NCBI GenBank assembly: GCA_023052935.1
Contig: JAJSOM010000015.1
Coordinates: forward strand, 1-64,000
Source of the DNA: Piezodorus guildinii
Taxonomy: Eukaryota; Arthropoda; Insecta; Hemiptera; Pentatomidae
Reading direction: 5' to 3'
Length of the DNA stretch: 64,000 nucleotides
This document shows, in pieces, positions 45,338 through 54,410 of this stretch (positions are counted from its first letter, which is position 1; each line of letters opens with the position of its first letter). The position numbers and the translations under genes were made by a program. The notes beneath the pieces were generated by a model. The model made no database searches, was not told the DNA's origin, and worked only from the letters and a program-made list of their open reading frames with translations.

Positions 45338-46575
45338 GGCGGCTGGATAGACTTAAGGCTTTTAAATTGTGACGTCATAAAACAATATGGCGGACGGGTA
45401 GACTCATGCTTTATAAATACTTAATACGCTCAAAACGTAGGGAAAAGAAGATGGACGTCGAGTAGACTCAGGCTTTGTAAATTGTGACGTCATAAAAGAA
45501 AATGGGGGACGGGTAGACTCATGCTTTATAAATACTAAATTAGCCCAAAACGTAGGGAAAAGAAAATGGACACCGGGTAGACTCATGCTTTGTAAATTGT
45601 GACGTCATAAAAGAAAATGGTGGACGGGTAGACTCATGCTTTATAAATACTAAATTAGCCCAAAACGTAGGGAAAAGAAGATGGACGCCGGGTAGACTCA
45701 TGCTTTATAAAGACTAAATTAGCCCAAAACGTAGGGAAAAGAAAATGGACGCCGGGTAGACTCATGCTTTATAAACTCTCAAGTTAGGCACTCTCATTGG
45801 TTAACTATTGAAGGAGTGGGGGGAGCAAAATGTAAACAATGAGAAGGTTATGTAACAGTAAGGGAGGTTTCAAAAAAATGTAAACAATAGTAAGGTTATG
45901 TCTCAGTTTGAAAGGTTTCGTAAAAGCACACATTACAATTTGACCATCGGACCTAGCCGGGAGGAACTCTCAAGTTAGGCACTCTGATTGGTTAACTATT
46001 GAAGGAGTGGGGGAAGCACAATGGCGTCCGGGTAGACTCATGCTTTATAAATACTAAATTAGCCCAAAACGTAGGGAAAAGAAAATGGACGTCGGGTAGA
46101 CTCATGCTTTGTAAACTGTGACGTCATAAAAGAAAATGGCGGACGGGTAGACTCATGCTTTATAAATACTGAATTAGCCCAAAACGTAGGGAAAAGAAAA
46201 TGGACGCCGGGTAGACTCATGCTTTGTAAATTGTGACGTCATAAAACAAAATGGCGGACGGGTAGACTCATGCTTTATAAATACTAAATTAGCCCAAAAC
46301 GTAGGGAAAAGAAAATGGACATCGGGTAGACTCATGCTTTGTAAATTGTGACGTCATAAAAGAAAATGGGGGACGGGTAGACTCATGCTTTATAAATACT
46401 AAATTAGCCCAAAACGTAGGGAAAAGAAAATGGACACCGGGTAGACTCATGCTTTGTAAATTGTGACGTCATAAAAGAAAATGGCGGACGGGTAGACTCA
46501 TGCTTTATAAAGACTAAATTAGCCCAAAACGTAGGGAAAAGAAAATGTACGTCGGGTAGACTCATGCTTTATAAC
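45338..46575 (-). repeat. Promoter-like tandem array, right arm
   Basis: Mirror of 32283-33520 with seven TGACGTCA palindromes and the same TATAAAGCATGAGTCTAC core. A few unit variants differ in single bases from the left arm (for example the CATCG/CACCG variant near 46320). Confidence 0.85.
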
Positions 46576-46582
46576 CTCAAAC

Positions 46583-46768
46583 AGGGGTCACGTGATCAAA
46601 AAGGGGCGTGGCTTAGTGGTTTAGGTTAGGTCGATAAAGGAACACGTGACTAAAAAGGGGCGTGGCCCGGTGGTTTAGGTTAGGTCGATGGCGCGAACCA
46701 GCGTGGTTAAGGTTAGGTCGTGGTGGAAATTCAAATTCAAATCTCCCGCCATAGGTCACGTGACCAAA
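46583..46768. promoter_or_regulatory. Cluster of CACGTG palindromes, right arm
   Basis: Mirror of 32090-32275; CACGTG for example at 46757-46762. Confidence 0.5.
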
Positions 46769-46827
46769 TGCTGGCATCTGATTGGCTCCTCAAAAAAGTG
46801 CGCCAGCTCGCCTGTTTTCCCTCTACT

Positions 46828-46938
46828 CATATTATTATATGTTAATCAAAAAAGTTATGATGACAGACTTGCATGAAGTGTTCGACGAAAAGCCTGTCGA
46901 CTGTTAACTTTTTTGATTATTTAACATATAATAATATG
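46828..46938. repeat. 111-bp hairpin insertion unique to the right arm
   Basis: CATATTATTATATGTTAATC ... pairs with its reverse complement ending CATATAATAATATG, with an inner GACAG/CTGTC pair. The left arm has only CATATTA at this point (about 32024-32030). This looks like a small MITE or fold-back insertion after, or a deletion before, arm duplication. Confidence 0.8.
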
Positions 46939-47161
46939 AAAAAAATCTTTTTAGTTACGTTTTATATAAATATAGCATATAGTGCTGTGTAGTAGTTATC
47001 CAAGTAAGAAAAATTAACTAAATACAAGAAAAATACATATATTCGATCCAATATAAGATATTTATAATAATAGGTATAATAAATAGTATGTATGTGCATA
47101 GTGTGTAAGTGATATCTAATGGCATTACGGTCCCACAGCTAGGGATAGAGCTCTTCATGCG

Positions 47162-47762
47162 TGACCTCAGAGAGTTGAAAAAATGCTGTTTTTTTATTTT
47201 TCCTTATTGGGTACATTTTAGACCAACTTGAAAAAAAAATATATTGCGCAGGACCCTCCAATGAATCAAATTAGTAAAAATTTGTAGGTGTACTAATCTA
47301 ACATAATTTAAAATTTATTTTTGAAAAATTAAAAATTAAAATTTTGACTCACGTTTTCGAAATAAAAAATTCAAAAAAATGTTTTTTGAAACTCTATTAG
47401 AAAACCATTACCATATATTTTTTTCGTGAAAGTCGTTTGATTCGTTCAGGAGAAAAATTTGTTTTTTTTATTTTTCACCATGGGGTACACTTCCGATAAA
47501 ATTGAAAAAAATATATGTTATGGAGGACCCTATAATGAAATAAAGTAGCGAAAAATTGGAGGTGTACCAAACCATCATAACCAAAAAATATTTTTTTGAA
47601 AAATTCAAAAATTTTTTGGGACCAACATTTTCGTGGAAAAAAATTTAAAAAAATATTTTTTGAAACCTATTTATAAAATCCATAACATATATTTTTTTCG
47701 TGAAAATCAGTTGAGTAGTTCAGGAGAAAACAATTTTTTTTGTTTTATCTTCCCCCCTCCAT
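47162..47762 (-). repeat. Diverged ~300-bp tandem duplication, right arm
   Basis: Mirror of 31135-31735 with a few substitutions. Confidence 0.75.
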
Positions 47763-47896
47763 AACTTCCCCCCCGTTAAGATTAAGGGGCTAAAAATTTG
47801 CGTAAGGTTGTTTCTCATAGGCGTGACTCAATGGTATAAATTTGGTTCAAATACACGCGGGGGCAGATTTCACATGCTTATCTGGCTAGGCCCTTT

Positions 47897-48535
47897 GAAA
47901 TTTATTTTTCGTAGGGCTCTTGGTTTTTGTGTTATATTTACCACACACACACACACGCATGAGAGGGCACACAGACATTTTCGCGAGGCTTGGTTATTTC
48001 AGTTGTAAACTAGAATTAGAAAAAGAATAACGATCGCAACACTTTCCTTTACTATATATTTCATATGTTAGTTAGCGAAGGTAGAAAAAAATAATGCTTA
48101 ATATTAATAATTAGCTAAATAAAAAAGCAGGTGCGCGCAATACACACCTTTGTTCAAATCAATATAGATTTTTTAAAATAAAGTTAGAGTGGAAAAAAGT
48201 TTTAAGAATTGCACTGGGTTTCGATGGAAACAGCTATTACAGATTAAATCATCTATCATATTATTATCCGTTTTTTCCCCTCCATTACCATTTACAACTT
48301 CGTGTATACCAGATTTTTTCTAAAATCCTTAACTATCCCACGGTATATGATCCATATATATTACTGTTCTCATGTTGAAAAAAAAAATACATTTAAAAAT
48401 ATTTTGGCTATTCTTTAGTTGAATTTCAAATCCGTTCAACTTTATGTAGTTACCCGTTTTTTTATCATTTCTCACAAGAGGACATACATTCTGAAATATA
48501 AAATTTAACAGGAGAGGTAAGTGTAAGTCGTGTGT
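47897..48535 (-). repeat. R1 copy, right half, beyond the giant palindrome
   Basis: Resumes R1 on the minus strand at 'gaaattt', followed by the CA tract at 47943-47956, 'ggcttggttatttcag' and the 'actatatatttcat' end near 48060. A further diverged partial R1 runs about 48140-48535 and ends in GTAAGTG(T)AAGTCGTGTGTTG. The pairing with 30780-31000 defines the insertion site of the palindrome. Confidence 0.55.
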
Positions 48536-48837
48536 TGCGCACCCCAGATTATTTAATTAAATATCCAAATAGCTGTTCATTGAGGATAACAATATAATAG
48601 ATTATCTAATAAATACATGTTTCTTTCGAAACCCAATGTAGTTAATACACTTTTTTTATCTCTTATTAATTTTTAATTTCTTGGGATTATTAATTAATTA
48701 ATTGGGACAATATTACAAAATACCCAGGAGTCAGCCACCAAACTAATGAATTATCTAAAAGACACATCAATATTTTCCAAAATTAAAAAAAAAAAAAGTT
48801 TCTGTTTTTGATTTTTAATATTTTATATATATTGTTA
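48536..48837 (+). repeat. R1 partial copy (right half, decayed)
   Basis: Contains GATAACAATATAATAGATTA and ATACATGTTTCTTTCGAAA, matching the R1 right half. Confidence 0.4.
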
Positions 48838-49712
48838 CTTTCACCTACTATAAATAGCAAGGGGAAGTATTGCAATCGTGAAAATTTTCGAATTCCAGTT
48901 TTCAACGGAAATACACGTTTTAGGGTCCCCTGAGTCCAAATAACCAAGTCCGTGTGTGTGTGTGTGGTAACTCCCGGGCGGAAACGGTAAGTCCTATGAA
49001 ACTGAAATTTCATATTTAAGACAACTATACGCCCGAGACGTGACAAAACGTTTTTCATCAAAATGAACTTACCAGAAGAGGCACTTTATACCATGCATTT
49101 TGCACCTTTTTCGATTTTCTCAAAAACGGTTTCGACGATTTTGATTAAACTCGCTATATCGATGTAAAATTTAATGGGCTTTAATATCATGTAGGTTTTA
49201 TTTGGATAAAAATGGTCTGACAGGGCTTAAATGCCGATATTTTAAATTTTCTTCCCCTAAAGTACCTTTAATTTTGTATATTTAATAATAATAACTAGAT
49301 TATCTTGTTAACGCTGATGAAAAACAGGTAAATATATAAATTGAACAAAATTCGATACCCAACTAAAGGAGAAAACAGAAACAATATTTTTTTTGTTGCA
49401 ATTTTTCGTTTTTGAACATAAGAGCAGTAATATACATGTATGATATACCGTTGGAAAGCTAAAGATTTTAGAAATAAATATCATCTTATACACAAGCTTT
49501 TAAAAGTTAATAGAGAGTGATGAAACGAACATAAAACTAACTGATTATTTTAGATAATAATATAATAGATTTTTTAATAAAACACATGTTTCTATATAAA
49601 TTCAATTTGATTAATTCCTTAATAATTTCACGTATTTTTATCTCTAACTGTATTTGAAAATTCTTTCATTGTTTTTAAAAATGGAGGTAAGTGAAAGTCG
49701 TGTGTTGCCTGC
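48838..49712 (+). repeat. R1 dispersed repeat, near full-length copy
   Basis: Starts CTTTCACCTAC and ends GTAAGTGAAAG near 49687-49697 plus the tail. Collinear with 2527-3425 and 20238-21112. Short open stretches at 48783-49061 and 49308-49493 (minus) recur in other R1 copies but carry no domain. Confidence 0.8.
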
Positions 49713-50100
49713 ACCAGATTTATTTATTTATTATTATTATTATTTTTTTTTTTTAATTTTGTTCTTTTCTTATATGCAGTATATATATGCAGTATTCTTA
49801 TAAAATATTATATCTGTATTATTAGTATTATGTATGTTTTAGTATATATGTATTTTATGATTAGTATATTTGTATGTATTATTTTCGTATTGTATGTATT
49901 ATTTCGTATATTATGTATAATGTTTGTATTGTATTTTATTATTTATCATGTATGTATTATTATTAGTATATATATATGTATGTATTATTAGTATATATGT
50001 ATGTATTATTACTTTTATTATATTGTATCTGCATTATTAGTTTAGGGCTAAAATGACCTTTATGGTTGAAAAGCCTTTATGTTACAAAATAAATAAATAA
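49713..50100 (+). mobile_element. AT-rich insertion, probable retrotransposon 3' end
   Basis: Low-complexity TATGTATTATTAGTATA iterations end in AAAATGACCTTTATGG and CAAAATAAATAAATAA. An R1-type end string (GTGAAAGTCGGGTGTTGG) reappears at about 50130-50148. This suggests insertion near an R1 end. Confidence 0.35.
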
Positions 50101-50160
50101 TTTCTTGGATTTATTTTAACAATGGAAATAAGTGAAAGTCGGGTGTTGGCCGCAACAGAT

Positions 50161-50765
50161 TTTTTAATTATCTATTAAATTCTGAATGACTCAGTGCTTA
50201 TTCCATTCGGCTTTTATTTAATCAGACTTCAATAAACAATAAACGTTTACATGTTGCATACAAGTTTTAAATATGCACGTCATAAATGCACAAAATAGTG
50301 TATTAAAATATTTATTCTTCTCTAGTATATATGCTTGGATACTTGCTCTTATATTTTTGCAATTCCAGGGGCAATAAGTTACAAGGACTTATGAACCAAT
50401 AAACTAAGGGTTTAGTTTATTTCTGTCGTAAATCAAAGCGAACTGCCCTGGTTTAAATTAGAAGTGATATAATTTATTTACAGCTTAAGTATTACTGTTA
50501 TAGGGTAGTATATATTTATATTTGACATAAAAACATCGTAAATAATGCTTAAATTTACAAAAATAATATCCTCATATGATTGCTTGTTTGAATATACTAC
50601 TGGAGAAGGCTTTGATTTAAAATGCTACTTAGGAAATTACAATCGTAAGCCATTTGATCTTTTTTAACAGAAGTATGAATTTGAATCATACAGGCTCGGT
50701 AAACTTTCCGAAAAGTCATAATTTTTTCATAAGGATAAAATTTAAAATATATATTTAAATATATA
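50161..50765. other. AT-rich sequence, nothing recognised
   Basis: No supported feature. Confidence 0.45.
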
Positions 50766-51384
50766 TATTTTTTTTTATTTAAAAGAAATTTACAACTGTA
50801 TTACAATAAAATACATTAAGTAAATGTGCTGAAAGATCAAGTGGGCGTGATCTATCTATACACAGGTCTCGAGGCCATCGTCTTTTCAGCCGCCTAGGAA
50901 GATGATTAGGACTAGGAGATGAGAGTTTGCGGACGAGTGGGTTGGAGTGGACGGGTAATTTGGAATAAAAGGAGGAATATCTAGTTCGGGCTAGATCAGC
51001 GACTAATGGGATATTTAGGTCTTTATGAATTATTTTATTGGTGACAAAGTAAGGGGCGTTTAGGATCTTTCGGAGGATTTTGGATTGCATGGATTGAATG
51101 CGGGAAGAATTGGATGGTTTGGTGGATCCCCATAACTCAATCCTATATGTCCAAATAGGCCTAATGATGGTTATATAAATTAATTTTTTGTAGTATGTGG
51201 AAAGTTTTGATCGTTTGTCCAGTAAGTGTTGTAGTAAGCGGTATCTACGAGCTGTTTCTTGTAGTTTCAGTCTAGTGTGAGGATTCCAAGTAAGACATTT
51301 GTCTAAATGGAGTCCTAGGTACCGGATCTGTTCAACTGAGATGAGTGGAATATTGTTAAAGGAGATAGTGGGACAGGCGGACAT
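50766..51384 (-). pseudogene. LINE B, 5'-truncated reverse transcriptase copy with open 201-codon frame
   Basis: The minus-strand frame 50779-51384 encodes ISVEQIRYLGLHLDKCLTWN, then a LKLQETARRYRLLQHLLDKR block, YITIIRPIWTYRIELWGSTK, the KILRKILNAPYFVTNKIIHK block, DLARTRYSSFYSKL and a PRRLKRRWPRDL end. This is the region after the catalytic YADD box through the C-terminus of a Jockey-type ORF2. It is uninterrupted, making it the best preserved LINE coding segment here. The 5' truncation at 51384 removes the catalytic domain. A T run at 50769-50780 is the poly(A) end. Confidence 0.85.
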
Positions 51385-51461
51385 AGGTTTTAAATATTTT
51401 AATATAAAAAAAAATTTACCTATAAACGTGTTTCCTAAAACATTTTTTTTAATACGGGCTT

Positions 51462-51735
51462 ACAAAAAAACAACAGTTGACCAACAAAAACGACCTCTCT
51501 ATTCCCGTGTTAAAAGTAAACTGCACGGACATGCCAATAACTGAAATGCCTGTTAAAAGAAGGCTGAAGAGAAGCTGGATGAGAGATCTCCTCTGTTAAA
51601 TTAAAGCCTCGAAAGGAGTGCTGCAGGATACTTTCCTTTCTCAGACCTATCATGTCTGCTGTCTAAATGATACAATAAAACATTTGCTAATTGGAAGATA
51701 ACTTCTTACAGGTTCTAAAATTTAGTGAAATTTTC
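51462..51735 (+). pseudogene. LINE A, 3' end copy
   Basis: Encodes MPVKRRLKRSWMRDLLC and a stop near 51556-51597, preceded by a broken DQQKRPLYSRVKSKLHGHAN stretch in a different frame. The family A 3' tail follows (CCTATCATGTCTGC, ACATTTGCTAATTGG, TTACAGG). Confidence 0.65.
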
Positions 51736-51811
51736 TTTAAAACTTACTTGCTTGTTTATATACATTTTTGTGTTCATACTTACGTTTATTCTATACTAAA
51801 TTCATGTTAAT

Positions 51812-52305
51812 TTATGTCGCTGGTGTTTCCTTTGCCTTTGTACAAGTTGCACTGGCGTGGCTAAGACCACATCTTACACAACGTGGAGGGTGGTTACAGT
51901 ACGACTTCGTGTGTCCGTACTGCTGACATCTGATACACTGTGGTATGACTCTTCTTTTTCTTGGTTCTTCTACTCTTATTTTTGTATAGAATATAGATGG
52001 AATCTCAAAAAATTTTTCATTGTAGGTTGATTTGGAGATGTCAACGAAAAACATTGGTAGTGGGTTTTTTAACCTAGAAATCACATTAGTTACGTTTACA
52101 ACATTGTAACCATATTTTTCTATACCTTTTTTTATTTCCAAAATAGGGGTAGTGTGGTGGAGGTTTTTCACGACTATCCTGTGGTTTTTGTCTTCAGGAA
52201 GTTCATAAGTATGAAAATCAGCTTCTGAATTCTTAAGACTGCTTACTAATTTTCGACTGCCAGGGAGGACATCCAGCCAACTACCGTGGGTGCCAAGTTC
52301 TGAAG
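51812..52305 (-). pseudogene. LINE gag (ORF1) N-terminal part, inverted half
   Basis: On the minus strand an uninterrupted frame from about 52300 down to 51812 gives a PRE_C2HC-type region (HRIVVKNLHHTTPILEIKKG), then 'PLPMFFVDI', then zinc knuckles CIRCQQYGHTKSYC and CVRCGLSHASATC, ending KAKETPAT. This is the typical order of arthropod Jockey-type gag proteins, which bind the element RNA. The frame continues artificially to 52405 into the opposite-strand half. Its C-terminal continuation lies on the plus strand at 52306-52776, as expected from twin priming. Confidence 0.75.
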
Positions 52306-52980
52306 GAGTTGAGGATTCAACGAACATCACGAATACACACCTCCGAACGACCTCATCCTCCATCACGAAATTTCGACGAATTTCCAGATCTCCGTCAAAA
52401 AACATCTATCAACCCACCAAAACAGGATAATGGTAAGATAGAGTTGCCAGTTCAGCAGCTGAGAGCTCCGACTCGACAACAGGAACCAGCACTCCAGCCA
52501 CTGGAACCACCACTCCAGCCATTGGGGCCACCAAACCAGCCACGGGAATCATCATCCCTCCAGATGGGACCAAATTACGCATTTCCGGCTCCCAACAACG
52601 TACCAACAGGCTCGGGTATGAGGAGGAAAATACCACAGCGGTCGTCTTCAGGTGAAAATACATCCCATATTTCACAAATAATTAGAGGGTTGAATAATCT
52701 TATTCAGCCCCTTTTGAGCCTTCTCCAAGAGCTCGCTTACTGCACTCAAGCTATGAACACTTCAAGTGGCCCCTAATCATATAATGATAGCCTTATTAAC
52801 ACTCTGAAATAAAATAAAGAATTCAATCAATTCATCAACATGAAATAAACCTGACGAGAAGACGTGCTGCTGGGTACTGTCCTTCCTCATGCCTGACATG
52901 TCATTTTTTTGTTTATTATTTCATCCTATTTGCTGATTGTCACAATACTGCTGACAGGTGCAAATCAATAAATGAAGTTA
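52306..52980 (+). pseudogene. LINE gag C-terminal part and 3' tail, direct half
   Basis: The plus-strand frame to 52776 encodes PPSRNFDEFPDLRQKTSINP, a Q/P-rich repeat segment (QQEPALQPLEPPLQPLGPP) and QIIRGLNNLIQPLLSLLQEL, the usual C-terminal helix of such gags. After the stop only ~200 bp of family A-like 3' UTR follow (CCTTCCTCATGCCTGACATG, CTATTTGCTGATTGTCAC, GACAGGTGCAAATC), ending in poly(A) at 52981-52994. The reverse transcriptase ORF is absent. This could be a gag-only, HAL1-like derivative. A plus-strand ATG at 52309 lies at the junction and is not a true start. Confidence 0.7.
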
Positions 52981-52994
52981 AAAAAAAAAAAAAA

Positions 52995-54290
52995 TGTTAA
53001 TTTATAAATAAAAAATTACTTAGTTATCATATAAATTAAATACTGAGTTTTTACACAAAATATTTTGTATTGAATGTCCGTTAAACTCATACAAATTAGA
53101 GAAAAATGTGAATAGTAACAGACATTTTTACCGGTTTCAAATATAATGCATACCCTTCAACTGCATCGCTATTTTACTCTTAACACCAATTACCTTCTAC
53201 CCATCGAGCTATTTATACAAGGCCAAAAAAGGCTTAGACTCACTGACCTACTGGTCACAATTCTATAACTCAAGAGCATATCTTGTCGAAACAGAAGACT
53301 AGTGCGGTGCCCTCCAGTTTTTCAATATTATTTTGTTTGGGAGCAGAGAAGGCGTTGGGTTTTGGGAAGGGCACTTCCTGGAGACGAGAAGAGTTACTTA
53401 GGGCTTTAGTTATGAAAACGTTTAGCACCCATTAGCAAGGGTAGACCCTTCAGATAGGATTAATATATTCAGCGACCCTTAACTGACTTTAACATTGATC
53501 GGTAATGAAGTTGGAGTGGCTTTGCCAAAGTTGAATAGACTGTTGAATCGATACAAGACAAGGATTCTCTCGAGTTCTCCCATCGTCCGGACCAATGCTA
53601 TAAGCTATTGTTATTAATAGTTAAACACTAACTAATATTCGACTTTTAATGTGTATTGCAATTATAAATGCATTATTGTGTTATTCGCCAATTCTTGTAA
53701 CGCTATTTTTTCAAAAAAAACTAAACAAATGAGGAATAAATATTAAATGTCATCGTAAAAGGAGACGGTCCAGAGCTTAAAGTTGATCACAACTTGATCG
53801 GGTAGCTTTTACACTGCTTACTTATTTTTCGTTATAGGACTATTTTTAATATAACAGATAAAAATATAAAAAAACAAAGAATAATATAAAATTGCAGACT
53901 GGTAATTAACTTCAGCCCAATTTTATTTAATTATGATGCACTATTTATGATTCTAAAACCAAAAATGGACCAGTCTTTTAATTAATCATATAAAAATTAA
54001 AGAAAACAAAGCAAGAAATTCCTTAATAAATAAAATAAAAAATGCATTTCACAGTAATATATTTTTAGCCCTATTATTGAATTACAGTCTTGTTCTATTT
54101 TTGGTATGATTTCGACCATTTTTTATAAGATAATTTTTGTTTGTTATAAGATAATTTGAAGAAGAATTGGTTACAAATCAGGACAATATATGTTTTAATA
54201 AGAAATAATCCTAATTCCTAAAGCATGGTTTTAATTTTAGTATTGTATAGATAATTTTCATTTCTAACCTTTTTTGAAAATGTTTTTGTT
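52995..54290. other. Intergenic sequence, nothing recognised
   Basis: 53150-53600 is less AT-rich but all frames are closed and no repeat partner was seen in the window. Confidence 0.45.
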
Positions 54291-54291
54291 T

Positions 54292-54410
54292 TTGCAGGTG
54301 AGTATTTCTCGCTGGACCATAAATCTGTGAGGCGTAAGTCCATGTGGTTTAAGTATGCATGAGTATGTATTATTTATTTTATTTTTTTGTTAATTTTAGT
54401 AGTGTCGATC
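54292..54410 (-). mobile_element. LINE A fragment
   Basis: Short match to LINE A minus copies: AAATCTGTGAGGCGTAAGTC, CATG.GG.TTAAGTATGCAT and GAGTATGTATT. Confidence 0.55.

Larger units (their letters stand above)
31001..47896. mobile_element. Giant palindromic element (two 8.4-kb inverted arms)
   Basis: 31001-39422 is the reverse complement of 39433-47896, with a 10-nt loop. Outer ends are AAAGGGCCTAGCCGGATAAG and its complement CTTATCTGGCTAGGCCCTTT. Each arm contains a zinc-finger gene, a convergent two-exon gene and several tandem-repeat blocks. Protein translations of the two arms are identical. Noncoding differences include an A/T-run indel near 34470/44390, a rewritten stretch at 33596/45258, a long (AT)n only on the left and a 111-bp hairpin only on the right. 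The element interrupts an R1 repeat, so its limits are well bounded. No target-site duplication is evident. No polymerase, integrase or transposase was seen. A read or assembly foldback is an alternative, made less likely by the arm differences. Confidence 0.85.
39433..47896 (-). repeat. Right arm of the giant inverted repeat
   Basis: 8,464 bp, same order inverted. It lacks the long (AT)n of the left arm and carries a 111-bp hairpin at 46828-46938. Confidence 0.9.

Noticed and set aside
45404..45586. 60-codon frames within the promoter-like arrays (also 33272-33454)
   Set aside because: They translate the tandem repeat unit itself and are open only because unit variants lack a stop; repeated units elsewhere close the frame.
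46688..46876. 62-codon frame in the right arm
   Set aside because: Runs through the arm-specific hairpin insertion and has no counterpart in the left arm.
31001..47896. The palindrome as a pure assembly or read artefact
   Set aside because: Arm-specific indels, a right-arm-only hairpin and a left-arm-only microsatellite are hard to explain by simple mirror copying; kept as an explicit caveat because reads cannot be inspected here.
31001..47896. Identification as a classical Polinton/Maverick or a named virus
   Set aside because: No integrase, packaging ATPase, protease, capsid or polymerase is visible; only motif-level resemblance of the small proteins.
52409..52675. 88-codon minus-strand frame opposite gag
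   Set aside because: Shadow of the Q/P-rich plus-strand gag segment.
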